NCBI GenBank assembly: GCA_021325295.1
Contig: JAJPHM010000060.1
Coordinates: forward strand, 1-64,000
Origin: Nitrososphaeraceae archaeon
GTDB taxonomy: Archaea > Thermoproteota > Nitrososphaeria > Nitrososphaerales > Nitrososphaeraceae
Length of the DNA: 64,000 nt
Reading direction: 5' to 3'
The translations under genes were made by a program, and so were the position numbers. This document shows positions 52,412 through 60,729 of the stretch, in pieces. The first letter of the stretch is position 1, and every line of letters starts with the position of its first letter. Below the pieces are notes generated by a model. That model made no database searches. It was not told the origin of the DNA and worked only from the letters and a program-made list of their open reading frames with translations.

Positions 52412-53779
52412 TTGAAAAAGATACTTACCGTGGTTTTGCTTGCCTCTTTTTCTTTTCTATTGCTTGCCTCATTTGGCACATACAGTGCAATCTCAGAATC
52501 TTTTTCATTTCATAACCAGTCATCCTTTGTTGACGAAACCAAGATTATGCATGTTTACGGCGAAATTAAAAACGAGTCAGGCAAGGCCTTGAAGGACATA
52601 GTAGTTACAGCCACGTTTTACGATAGCGCTGGCAGGGTTCTCAACAAATTCCAAGCAGCACCGGCCTTTAGCGTCCTGAACCCTGGTGGCCTATCTCCAT
52701 TTGAGATAAAATATCTAGATTCTAAGACAGTTGACACTGTGAATAATTATACATTATCTGCAACTGGTTCTCCTGCAGAACTTAAGGAGACTAACCTTCA
52801 GGTGGCCTATTCAAACTCTAGGCTTGATCTTCTTGGCACATACTATATCAATGGAGAGATCAGAAATAATGGGCAGGAGACAGCAAATAACACTGTTGCA
52901 GTGGCTACTCTTTACGACAAACAAGGGCGAGTAATCGCCATCGGCGAAGCTCTGGCGGAGGCTCCTGACGGTACATCCAACATCCCTCCACAATCAGACG
53001 CACCTTTTGGAATAGCAGTGACCGAGAGACTGCAGACATACAAAACTGCGAGGTTTTCGCTTGCAGCAGATTCTGATCAATACACCTCTAGCTTAGCTGG
53101 TGGGTTACAATCACAATTGCAGCAACAACCACAGGCTAACACTCAGGGCGGACAATCGATCCAAAATAGGAGTGGATGTCTTATTGCAACTGCTGCCTTT
53201 GGCAGTGCGCTTGCGCCGCAGGTGCAGGATCTTCGAGGCTTCAGGGACGGGATAGTGCTTCACACCTTTGCAGGAAGCATGTTCATGAATGTATTTAATG
53301 CGTGGTACTATTCATTTAGCCCATCGGTTGCTGACTATGAAAGGCAGACACCATGGCTTCAGAGCATTGTAAGAGAGTTGATTCTCCCTCTCCTTGCTAT
53401 TCTCAAAATTAGTGCATCAGTATACAACTACCTAAACCCGATTGCAGAATTCGGCATTGTCATTGCAGGTGTGGTCGCAAGTTTGCTTATAGGAGCAGTT
53501 TACTTTATGCCCCCAGCTGTTGCAGCAGGTATCGGCTTGGCATTTTGGAGACGCCAGCTCGATATAAAGACCATGAAGTTAAGATATGCGCTTGCAATTG
53601 CATCCGCGCTTGGCATGGGAGCTATAGCAACGGCTGAACTTTGGCAATCAGCAACCATCATGATGGCAGGAACTGCCATGCTAGTACTGTCGGTTATTGC
53701 TGCTGCATCACTGACAGGCTTTGTTGCTGCTGTAAAGTTTTATCGCAGAGCCTCATTGCCGATTCCGGCAAAGTCGTAA
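52412..53779 (+). CDS. Surface protein with FxLYD repeats, CFI-box-like segment and C-terminal membrane helices
   Basis: TTG 52412, 455 aa, leaderless after a TTTAAATAATAAT run. Signal peptide KKILTVVLLASFSFLLLASF. Two FxLYD-type beta domains (about 30-125 and 130-220; VYGEIKNESGKALKDIVVTA and INGEIRNNGQETANNTV). Then a Gln-rich linker and SGCLIATAAFGSALAPQVQD near residue 260, a Cys-x-x-ATAAxG box found in archaeal and bacterial surface proteins, followed by RGFRDG and WYYSFSPSVADY. Four hydrophobic segments close the protein. Extracellular role expected; ligand unknown. Confidence 0.75.
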   Translation: MKKILTVVLLASFSFLLLASFGTYSAISESFSFHNQSSFVDETKIMHVYGEIKNESGKALKDIVVTATFYDSAGRVLNKFQAAPAFSVLNPGGLSPFEIKYLDSKTVDTVNNYTLSATGSPAELKETNLQVAYSNSRLDLLGTYYINGEIRNNGQETANNTVAVATLYDKQGRVIAIGEALAEAPDGTSNIPPQSDAPFGIAVTERLQTYKTARFSLAADSDQYTSSLAGGLQSQLQQQPQANTQGGQSIQNRSGCLIATAAFGSALAPQVQDLRGFRDGIVLHTFAGSMFMNVFNAWYYSFSPSVADYERQTPWLQSIVRELILPLLAILKISASVYNYLNPIAEFGIVIAGVVASLLIGAVYFMPPAVAAGIGLAFWRRQLDIKTMKLRYALAIASALGMGAIATAELWQSATIMMAGTAMLVLSVIAAASLTGFVAAVKFYRRASLPIPAKS

Positions 53780-53903
53780 AAGGCAACAGAAAAAACAGCA
53801 AGCAGGCTCATTTGTTATTTACTTTGAACATGCATTCATACAAGTTACTTTTATTATTATCAGGCCACCTTCAGAAGATGTGTCCTATTGCAATATCTCC
53901 CGG

Positions 53904-55136
53904 ATGGATTTTGAGCTGACTCCAAGGCAGAAAATATTTCTGAAGGATGTTGACAATGCATGCAAAGACATACGATGCCATGAAGAACAGTGCTACTTGG
54001 AAGAGAAGTCAAATGATCAAATCGTTGACAGGTTTGGAAAGATTGGCATGCTTGGATGTCCGGTGTCAAGAGACCTAGGCGGCCTCGGGTATGATATCCT
54101 GACATACATTCTCGCAATAGAGAGGATAGGCGAAGAGGGAAGTTCTTTGCGTACATTTTTTTCAGCTCATACTTCAATTGGCCAGCTTGTACTGCAGGGC
54201 TGGGCCAACGATGACCAGAAAAAGGAATACATTCCAGAAACCACATCCGGCAAGAAAATTATGGCATTCGCATTAACAGAGCCGGCTGCAGGAAGCGACC
54301 CATCATCTATGGTTACGAGTTTTGAAGATGCAGGGGACCATTACACAATCAGCGGAAAAAAGCACTGGATAGGCAACGGCACAATTGCAGGCACCATGAC
54401 TACCTATGCCAAGGACAAAAATGACGGCAAGATATCTGCCTTTATAGTTGATGCAGATTCCAAAGGCATTTCAAGAAATGAAATAAAAAACAAGATGGGC
54501 CTTTCAACGGTCAAAAATGCAGAGATCCGCTTTGAGCAGTGTTCAGTGCCCAAAAAGAACCTTCTTGGTCAGAAAGGAAAAGGTCTTACTGTTGCATACA
54601 GTGCCCTGATAGACGGCAGGCTCAGCGTTGCGGCTGGCGCAATTGGGGTAATGACTGACTGCCTTTACGAATGTATCAGATACTCCAAGGCAAGAAAGCA
54701 GCATGGCTCCGTGCTTGCAAAGAAGCAGTTGATCCAGCAACATATATCCAATATTGCAATGAGCATCGAAAGCTCAAGGTGGCTGGTCTACCGCGCGGCT
54801 GCTGCCAGGCAGAGGCTACATGACTATGTTGAGGATTTGAAGAGAGAACACAAAGATTGGTTAAAAGAACTTGATAAGCAAAACAAGCAGTATATCGACC
54901 TGAGAAATACTGCAGATAGGCTTGCAGCCATTGCAAAGTTATTTGCAAGCAACTCTGCCTTCGACTCGGCCAATAGGGCGGTGCAGGTCTTTGGGTCTGC
55001 CGGTTATAGCAAGACAAACAGAGCCGCCAGACATTTCCTCGACTCAAGAGCCACAACTATATACGAAGGAACCAATGAAGTGCTCGAGCTCAAGATTGCT
55101 ATGCAGTTGCTTGGTGAAGAGTACAGGGCATATTAA
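53904..55136 (+). CDS. Acyl-CoA dehydrogenase
   Basis: FAD enzyme introducing a trans-2,3 double bond in acyl-CoA or a related thioester. Seen: DFELTPRQKIFLKDVD at the start, FALTEPAAGSDPSSM near residue 118, YTISGKKHWIGNG near 145, KARKQHGSVLAKKQLIQQHI near 255, and YEGTNEVLELKIA near the C terminus with the catalytic Glu. A 40-residue charged helical insert (EDLKREHKDWLKELDKQN) near residue 310 is longer than usual. ATG 53904 matches the family start; the frame opens at 53880. In AOA it could serve fatty or amino acid degradation. Confidence 0.92.
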   Translation: MDFELTPRQKIFLKDVDNACKDIRCHEEQCYLEEKSNDQIVDRFGKIGMLGCPVSRDLGGLGYDILTYILAIERIGEEGSSLRTFFSAHTSIGQLVLQGWANDDQKKEYIPETTSGKKIMAFALTEPAAGSDPSSMVTSFEDAGDHYTISGKKHWIGNGTIAGTMTTYAKDKNDGKISAFIVDADSKGISRNEIKNKMGLSTVKNAEIRFEQCSVPKKNLLGQKGKGLTVAYSALIDGRLSVAAGAIGVMTDCLYECIRYSKARKQHGSVLAKKQLIQQHISNIAMSIESSRWLVYRAAAARQRLHDYVEDLKREHKDWLKELDKQNKQYIDLRNTADRLAAIAKLFASNSAFDSANRAVQVFGSAGYSKTNRAARHFLDSRATTIYEGTNEVLELKIAMQLLGEEYRAY

Positions 55137-55178
55137 CTGGACAACTGAATCAACAGGCCTTGGGACGATCCGACACCG

Positions 55179-56405
55179 CTATTGGCTTGAGCGCAACACT
55201 TCATCAATTATTTCCAATCCCTCCTGCGCTTCCTCATCATTTATTATCAGGGGCGGAATCATACGCATCGCCTTCTGGCCAGCAGGCAAAAGCAAGAGCC
55301 CCTTCTTGAAAAGGCTCACTAGTTTTGAGTCCCTATTTTGCTTGGTATCAAACTCTACGCCAATCATTAGCCCTAAACCTCTGACATCAACCAAACCTCC
55401 TTTACCCACAATATCCTGTAGACTTTTTTTCAATACTGAACCGATCTTGGCTGCGTTTTCAAGCAGCCTGTCGCGTGCAATGATATCTATTGTCTTTGCA
55501 CCTACTGCCATGTCAATCCTGCTTCCCCCTCCCCACGTACTTGAGAGGACTCCCTGCCTAGCAGGTTCGAGGTCCCTGTGATAAATTGCCGCTCCGACCT
55601 GCAGTGCCTTTGCAGCGCTCATAATGTCAGGCTTTATATCATAATGCTCAAAGGCCCACCATCTACCAGTTCTGCCCATTCCAGACTGCACTTCATCTAG
55701 AATCAGCGGAACGCCATAGAGCTTGGAGAACTTGCTCAAGTTTTTCATAAACTGCAGGCTTGCAAAGTTGTAGCCTCCTTCACCTTGGACAACTTCACTT
55801 AAAATGAATGCAGCCTTGTTCTCTTTTAGCAGGGGCTCTATCGACTCTATATCCGGGTCACCATCTGCAGTACAGAATTTTATTCTTTTGACAGCAAACT
55901 CTGGAAAATTGGCCTTCTGAACAGGCTTGCTGAATGTAAAAGTCAGGGCACCCAACGTCCTGCCGTGGAATGCTCCTGTACATGATACGCCTGGCAGAGG
56001 CCCCATTCTGCTGTAGGCTATCTTGATCGCATTTTCAACAGCTTCAGCTCCGCTGTTAACAAAAAATGCCTTAAAGTTTTCTGGCGTTATTGAAGATACC
56101 TTAGATGCTAGCAGCGCATGCTCTTCCGAGTAAAAGTCCTGTCCAGCAATCTTGTGTGCGCCATTTTTTGAATATTCTGCCAGAACCTGCAGGATCTCCG
56201 GATGGGAGTAGCCAAGTGGGCAGGCGCCGATATTTGAGGAAAAGTCAAGGAAGATGTTGCCGTCTATATCTTCAATGTAGCAGCCTTTCCCTGTCCTGAT
56301 GACCAGAGGGTATGTAAAAGTTGAATCATAAACGAACTTTTTGCAAAGTCCTATGACATGGGAGGCTCTAGGACAGGGAGGCGGAGTTGAGATGTTGTGC
56401 TTCAT
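55179..56405 (-). CDS. Class III aminotransferase (4-aminobutyrate/ornithine/lysine type)
   Basis: PLP enzyme, 408 aa. Seen: YIEDIDGNIFLDFSSNIGAC near residue 45, NSGAEAVENAIKIAYSRMG near 115, GAFHGRTLGALTFTFSKP, LILDEVQSGMGRTGRWWAFE near 230, and the PLP lysine in SAAKALQVGAA near 265. The motif set fits GABA, acetylornithine or leucine-degradation-type transaminases but does not choose one; the LGLMIGVEF end is standard. ATG 56405. Convergent with the dehydrogenase gene. Confidence 0.9.
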   Translation of the reverse strand: MKHNISTPPPCPRASHVIGLCKKFVYDSTFTYPLVIRTGKGCYIEDIDGNIFLDFSSNIGACPLGYSHPEILQVLAEYSKNGAHKIAGQDFYSEEHALLASKVSSITPENFKAFFVNSGAEAVENAIKIAYSRMGPLPGVSCTGAFHGRTLGALTFTFSKPVQKANFPEFAVKRIKFCTADGDPDIESIEPLLKENKAAFILSEVVQGEGGYNFASLQFMKNLSKFSKLYGVPLILDEVQSGMGRTGRWWAFEHYDIKPDIMSAAKALQVGAAIYHRDLEPARQGVLSSTWGGGSRIDMAVGAKTIDIIARDRLLENAAKIGSVLKKSLQDIVGKGGLVDVRGLGLMIGVEFDTKQNRDSKLVSLFKKGLLLLPAGQKAMRMIPPLIINDEEAQEGLEIIDEVLRSSQ

Positions 56406-56495
56406 GGCTATAGTTGATCAGTGGAGCTATAAATCTAATCTTGCAGGCGATCGACTAAACAACTACGGACCAGCTGGCCGCCTTCCGCGTGTATC

Positions 56496-57062
56496 CTATA
56501 TAGTTAACCATTCTACCTTGCCGATTTTAACCATTTCTGATACTTTGGCAGATAGTGCATCAATATCGATCCCGTGATAGGTATAGTGTGCATGCATCAG
56601 CTTTGCAAGCGCCCTCTTCAGAATAGAAATGCAGACTTGATCTTCATCTTTCTGTGCGTGTACCAGAGCGGCTGCTATTAGGATTATGCCATTCAGTACA
56701 TCCTTTTCTATACCTTGCGAGTTTTTCCATATTGACTCTAGCACTTCATGGGAGCTCCAGTATTTCTCTTCATTAAACAGTCTTCGGGCGTATTGAATTG
56801 CATCGTCTTTTTCCATATGCTTTTCAACCACGGGCATATAGTTAACAAGTTCAGAGATTCTCTTGAGCGGATCAAGCAGTGTATCTAGCTCTAAATGGTC
56901 AGGCAGACTGGTGTCAAATTCAATATGGTGCCTCGATACCCTACAATCTCGAATAATGATCTCTTGGTCTTTGACCAAGGACCTTGCCCTCTCGAGCAGT
57001 TCTAGAGCATCCTTTGGGGTAAAGAGCTGCTCATTGCTCAAATATATCATGTACCTGTGCAC
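56496..57062 (-). CDS. DUF309 family protein with N-terminal extension
   Basis: 188 aa. The C-terminal half carries the DUF309 signature: AIQYARRLFNEEKYWSSHEV, LESIWKNSQGIEKDVLNGII, LIAAALVHAQKDED, a two-helix pattern with conserved H, E, W and G. Function of DUF309 is unknown. The first 85 residues (SNEQLFTPKDALELLERARS and following) are less conserved and have a predicted alpha/beta character. ATG 57062 at MHRYMIYLSNEQ. Confidence 0.8.
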   Translation of the reverse strand: MHRYMIYLSNEQLFTPKDALELLERARSLVKDQEIIIRDCRVSRHHIEFDTSLPDHLELDTLLDPLKRISELVNYMPVVEKHMEKDDAIQYARRLFNEEKYWSSHEVLESIWKNSQGIEKDVLNGIILIAAALVHAQKDEDQVCISILKRALAKLMHAHYTYHGIDIDALSAKVSEMVKIGKVEWLTI

Positions 57063-57159
57063 AGACAGAATAGAATTGAAAGCATGCGGATATTATACAT
57101 TGACATAACTAGGCAAGTGGGACTATGACATGGTTAGATAATAATTAATTATAGTTCAC

Positions 57160-57217
57160 TGACAAACTTGACGAAAAAGAAAAAGAAGAAAAAGGACGGA
57201 GTCAAACCGTCATTTTT
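57160..57217 (-). terminator. Hairpin and T-rich terminator of nirK
   Basis: On the minus strand GACGGTTTGACTCCGTC forms a five-pair stem, followed by CCTTTTTCTTCTTTTTCTTTTTCG. It begins about 20 bases after the nirK stop at 57238. A strong combined signal suits a highly expressed gene. Confidence 0.65.
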
Positions 57218-57237
57218 TCGTGCCTTGTTCTTGCTTT

Positions 57238-58419
57238 CTAGCCGGTGCTGTTTGATGTGCTATTGCCTGAGGAGCTGGTGCCGTTGCTCATCGAGGTGCC
57301 GTTACCCATCGAAGTGCTGTTGCTCATAGAGCCGCCAGTCATAGACGAGCCGCCAGAGCTCATGCTATAGTAAGCGTTAGCAGTACCTGCTTGTGGAACT
57401 GCTGCGTCTCCTGGAATGTCGGTGTCTGTCGATGAATTGCTGCCGACTACTACGAACGCTCCACCCTTAACCACATCATTCAGTGCATGTGTTACACCTA
57501 CATACGGGCCCTCAGCTGGGAAGGTCGATTCAACTACAGATGCTGAACCTGGTGGAATTGTCCATGTGTCTCCAGTTCCATAGTTAGGTGCCTCTCTTCC
57601 AGCCACTCTCACATCCTTGACCTGAATCTGTCCAGAGATGAAGTGGAATGCCAAGAACTTGTCTGGACCAGCATTGATAATATACCATCTTGTGAGCTCA
57701 CCTGGCTTGACCATCAGAGGCTTTGCATCCTTGTTCAGTGATAGTGGTGATAGCTTGCCAATACCTGGTGTGTACTTGAATGCCATTCCGTTTGTTACTT
57801 CAAGTGCGTTGTTACCACTCAAGAAGCTAGTCATGTCAAAGCTTTTTGCTCCTGTAGAGTTTCCACCTGATGCGAAGTACATATCACCAAAAGCTACATA
57901 GAACTCTTTGGCTGGCTTTTCATATGGTGAGTGGACTATAATTCCTCCATACATTCCATTTGCAAGGTGCTCCCATACGCCGTTCAGACCATCAGCAGCA
58001 CAGTGATAGAAGAATGCACCCGGAGTTACTGCCTTCCAAGTCCATGTCTTTGATTGACCTGGTGTTAATGGGCCGGAGTTTACTTGAGCATTTCCTACTG
58101 CTGCGTGCATATCGATGCTGTGTATAGCGTGGCCTTCATTTTTCAGAGTCATGGTAACAGTGTCTCCCCAGTTAACTACAATGGGTGGGCCTGGAATTGT
58201 GCCGTTAAAGACCATTGCATTGTACATTATTCCGCCCGGAGTAAGTGCGTTATCGGGGGCAATCTGTACCACTTTCTCGCTTGCAATCAAGGTAAAGCTT
58301 CTTGCCTGTCCTTCAGGTATTGCTTGAGCATTCCAAGTTGGCCAATTTCCGCTTTGAAATAGAACCAAGCCAACGAGGAGCATGCCTGCTGCGATACCGC
58401 CGTAAATCGCCTTGTTCAT
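57238..58419 (-). CDS. nirK: NirK-type copper-containing nitrite reductase / multicopper oxidase
   Basis: Two-cupredoxin-domain protein, in AOA a highly expressed secreted enzyme linked to NO and ammonia oxidation. Signal peptide/anchor AGMLLVGLVLFQSGNW near residue 10. Copper motifs: HAIHSIDMHA near residue 97 (T1 and T2 His), FFYHCAADGLNGVWEHLANG near 138-160 (His-Cys, His, then Met in NGMYG), FHFISGQ and VTHALNDV in domain 2. All type 1 and type 2 positions look filled. The C-terminal 60 residues are Ser/Asn/Gly/Met low complexity with many NxT/S sequons. ATG 58419. Confidence 0.93.
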   Translation of the reverse strand: MNKAIYGGIAAGMLLVGLVLFQSGNWPTWNAQAIPEGQARSFTLIASEKVVQIAPDNALTPGGIMYNAMVFNGTIPGPPIVVNWGDTVTMTLKNEGHAIHSIDMHAAVGNAQVNSGPLTPGQSKTWTWKAVTPGAFFYHCAADGLNGVWEHLANGMYGGIIVHSPYEKPAKEFYVAFGDMYFASGGNSTGAKSFDMTSFLSGNNALEVTNGMAFKYTPGIGKLSPLSLNKDAKPLMVKPGELTRWYIINAGPDKFLAFHFISGQIQVKDVRVAGREAPNYGTGDTWTIPPGSASVVESTFPAEGPYVGVTHALNDVVKGGAFVVVGSNSSTDTDIPGDAAVPQAGTANAYYSMSSGGSSMTGGSMSNSTSMGNGTSMSNGTSSSGNSTSNSTG

Positions 58420-58444
58420 TAGCTTACCTGATAAAATGCGGAAC

Positions 58445-58453
58445 TATATAAGA
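58445..58453 (-). promoter_or_regulatory. TATA box of nirK
   Basis: CTTATATAG on the minus strand, centred about 29 bases before the ATG at 58419, with a purine-rich element just upstream as in BRE. It predicts a very short leader. Confidence 0.6.
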
Positions 58454-58519
58454 CTTCTCCAAAGGAATTGCTGAACGGATCGCTATGAAAGACAAATATA
58501 TATAGAGAATACACAAGTT

Positions 58520-58618
58520 TTAAAGGTCTGCAATATTTTTTGGAATGCTGATCCTTCCGTATCCGATCAGTAGCTGAAGGAGGCTCTTGTCACGATGGCA
58601 ATCTTTAATTTCTGCCAT
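58520..58618 (-). CDS. Possible small protein, 32 aa
   Basis: ATG 58618 reads AEIKDCHRDKSLLQLLIGYG and RISIPKNIADL. It is compact and protein-like, but it lies only 18 bases from the start of the divergent zinc-ribbon gene, leaving little promoter space. A TATATATAGAG run at 58497-58507 is downstream. Unrecognised. Confidence 0.3.
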   Translation of the reverse strand: MAEIKDCHRDKSLLQLLIGYGRISIPKNIADL

Positions 58619-58636
58619 AGCCACATTTGATTGTCC

Positions 58637-58870
58637 ATGCAGCTGCCTAACAAGAGGCCGCCCAGAAGCGCTAGGCGTGCCAGAAAACCATTGCAAGAAA
58701 ATTGGGTCAAGGTCCCTCATTCGACTTTGCTGAAATGTACCTATTCAAGATGTGGCTTTGAATGGAAGTATTCTGGTGGCCGCAGCTGGGCAGAATGCCC
58801 AGCTTGCCACAACAGTATGAAGGTATCTATTGCAAAAAAAAATTACCAGCATGCGGAGCGTACAGATTAG
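58637..58870 (+). CDS. Small zinc-ribbon protein, 77 aa
   Basis: ATG 58637. A very basic N terminus (KRPPRSARRARKP) is followed by a zinc ribbon with LKCTYSRCGFEWKYSGGR and WAECPACHNSMKV, giving CxxxxC and CxxC pairs, then a Lys-rich end. Basic arm plus ribbon suggests binding to nucleic acid or the ribosome/polymerase. It lies divergent from nirK. Family known only as thaumarchaeal zinc-ribbon hypothetical; not assigned. Confidence 0.7.
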   Translation: MQLPNKRPPRSARRARKPLQENWVKVPHSTLLKCTYSRCGFEWKYSGGRSWAECPACHNSMKVSIAKKNYQHAERTD

Positions 58871-58915
58871 ATCAATATTCAATTGACAAGTTTTGCCCTA
58901 TTCTCATGCTGGCTA

Positions 58916-59989
58916 TCAGGCCATCCTGAGTTTGCTTCGTGCAAGAAAAACAGCCGACGCCATACTCATGGCTAATCCAATTACAACCAGATATGGAGGC
59001 ATTTCTGGAACAGTCATTATTCTCTGAACCTGTACCTGATGTGTTCCTGTGGGCACAAAAAAGTCAACGTATACTGTTTTACCGTCCTGTTTTACTGTCG
59101 CGCTTGCATCCGGCTTGCCATCCATTACAACAGCAATGTTTTGATTCTGCGCGAATTCTGGTACCATCAGTTCCGCAGGGCCTCCTCCCGGGTTATAGTG
59201 TCTTATGGCAAAAGTGATTCCACCTGTTGCATTACTGTACTGCACATTGCTGACCTCTGCAAATGCCTTAAAGTTGTATGCGATAAATCTGCCACCACCC
59301 AGATCAACTGTGGGTATAGGAGTGTCGATATCTACACCTGCGCAGCTATAGTAAAGCGTGTTTGCTCTTATGGCAGGGTCAGGAAGGGCCGAAAATGACT
59401 TGACCTCACCGGGCTTGATGACTGGTATGACATTGCTTCTCACCGTATCAATCTGGGCGCCCTTGTGGTCATGGACTGACGCAAAGATGCTTACATTGTA
59501 TAGATTGAAAGTTCCTGTATTCCGGGCAGTGCCCAATAAAGCTTTACCATCTCCGACTGCCATATTGCTATAGTTCAATGCCAGAAGATTGTAGAATGGT
59601 ACAGCAACATCATCTGCTTTGACTATGAACGGACCGCCGAGCGCTGACAGGCCGGAATCTACGGTGAACTTGAAAGGCGACTCCCCTGCGGGATAAATGA
59701 CTCTGCCATAAGTAGTCTCATGGAGAGTTTTGCTGTTTCCCGAACTGTCTGTAGTATTTAACCCTAGGACAACGCTGACTGGAACATAACCGGAATTCTC
59801 CACAGTCCCCACCACATTTAGTCTACCTTGGGAATCTACAAAAGAAGACTGGCCTATTAGGTTCAGCCCTTCAGGAGAAGCACTTGCAGGCGCAACAGGA
59901 TAGAGTAAGAAGGCTGCAGCAAACGATAGCAATACGGCAAGCCCTGCTACTATTTGCACCCTGCGGGTGAAGCTCTGAAGGTACCTCAC
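58916..59989 (-). CDS. Secreted FxLYD-domain surface protein with PEF-CTERM-like anchor
   Basis: 357 aa. N-terminal signal RVQIVAGLAVLLSFAAAFLL then SASPEG cleavage region. Two FxLYD-like beta domains (LNVVGTVENSGYVPVSVVLG; LLGTARNTGTFNLYNVSIFA) and a third beta region. The C terminus has MPPYLVVIGLAMSMASAVFL then ARSKLRMA, after VPE: a short motif, a transmembrane helix and basic residues, the layout of PEF-CTERM archaeosortase substrates. It resembles the FxLYD protein at 52412. ATG 59989. Confidence 0.75.
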   Translation of the reverse strand: MRYLQSFTRRVQIVAGLAVLLSFAAAFLLYPVAPASASPEGLNLIGQSSFVDSQGRLNVVGTVENSGYVPVSVVLGLNTTDSSGNSKTLHETTYGRVIYPAGESPFKFTVDSGLSALGGPFIVKADDVAVPFYNLLALNYSNMAVGDGKALLGTARNTGTFNLYNVSIFASVHDHKGAQIDTVRSNVIPVIKPGEVKSFSALPDPAIRANTLYYSCAGVDIDTPIPTVDLGGGRFIAYNFKAFAEVSNVQYSNATGGITFAIRHYNPGGGPAELMVPEFAQNQNIAVVMDGKPDASATVKQDGKTVYVDFFVPTGTHQVQVQRIMTVPEMPPYLVVIGLAMSMASAVFLARSKLRMA

Positions 59990-60058
59990 TCACTCAAACC
60001 ATTAGATAAACTGGCATTTAAGCCAAGCCTTTTTGGCTGGCCACCAACAGGATGGTTC

Positions 60059-60232
60059 CTATCCTCCTCCCGACGATGCACCGGTATTGATCCAGCTGTT
60101 ATCTTGAAAGACATCTATCAACTCATTAATGACATCATCATAGGTCATGTTGCGTTTTTTTCCTTGCATTATATCTTGCATTACAGATGTCAAGCGGCCA
60201 TAGGTATGATCTTCGATTGATAGAGTCTTCAT
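60059..60232 (-). CDS. Short antitoxin/VapB-like protein, 57 aa
   Basis: ATG 60232 gives KTLSIEDHTYGRLTSVMQDI then GKKRNMTYDDVINELIDVFQ, the strand-helix-helix pattern of small archaeal VapB/DUF7557-type antitoxins. No toxin (PIN or RelE) gene is adjacent, so it is either an orphan or simply a small DNA-binding protein. The frame is open to 60298 but the early part lacks this pattern. Confidence 0.6.
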   Translation of the reverse strand: MKTLSIEDHTYGRLTSVMQDIMQGKKRNMTYDDVINELIDVFQDNSWINTGASSGGG

Positions 60233-60331
60233 GGATAATCTTCGTCGACATGGGTTAATAATTTTGTCTACTTTGTTTCCTGTCTTTAACAGAACCACTC
60301 TTCTGACCGCAAACCTTTTCTAGCAACTTTA

Positions 60332-60697
60332 TTGACCTTATACAGGTTGGGAAAGCGTCAGTTTACCATAGATACGGGCAAAGAAAAGATCCCTGTAGAA
60401 GGTCAGGTCCACAGAAATGTGGCAGTAAAATACCTGATGAAGAGAAGAAGGTCGCTGCTTATGACAAAGAACCCAGACAAGGTCGACAAGTTGTTTGCTG
60501 AGCTTCCCCAGACCATAACAATAATCGGCAAGCAAGTAACCCGCGGGTACAAGGTCAACTGGGAGAGAGAAGGAACTGAAGAGTTTCAAGGAGCCCGTTT
60601 TGCATTTACCCTAGACGAGCTACCGGAGAATGGCCGGACAGAGGGAGCTGCTCCCAAAGCCAGTACTTCACAAAATGTAGGCAATGGTACAACATAA
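60332..60697 (+). CDS. Hypothetical protein, 121 aa
   Basis: Not recognised. TTG 60332. Basic N terminus (RLGKRQFTIDTGKEKIPVEG; VKYLMKRRRSLLMTKNPDKV) followed by strands TITIIGKQVTRGYKVNWERE and a flexible acidic tail. It could be a nucleic-acid-binding protein. It is 32 bases upstream of the EF1A-like gene on the same strand, so the two are probably cotranscribed. Confidence 0.6.
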   Translation: MTLYRLGKRQFTIDTGKEKIPVEGQVHRNVAVKYLMKRRRSLLMTKNPDKVDKLFAELPQTITIIGKQVTRGYKVNWEREGTEEFQGARFAFTLDELPENGRTEGAAPKASTSQNVGNGTT

Positions 60698-60729
60698 CGT
60701 AATATTAGACTAAAAATGAGTCAAGTGTA

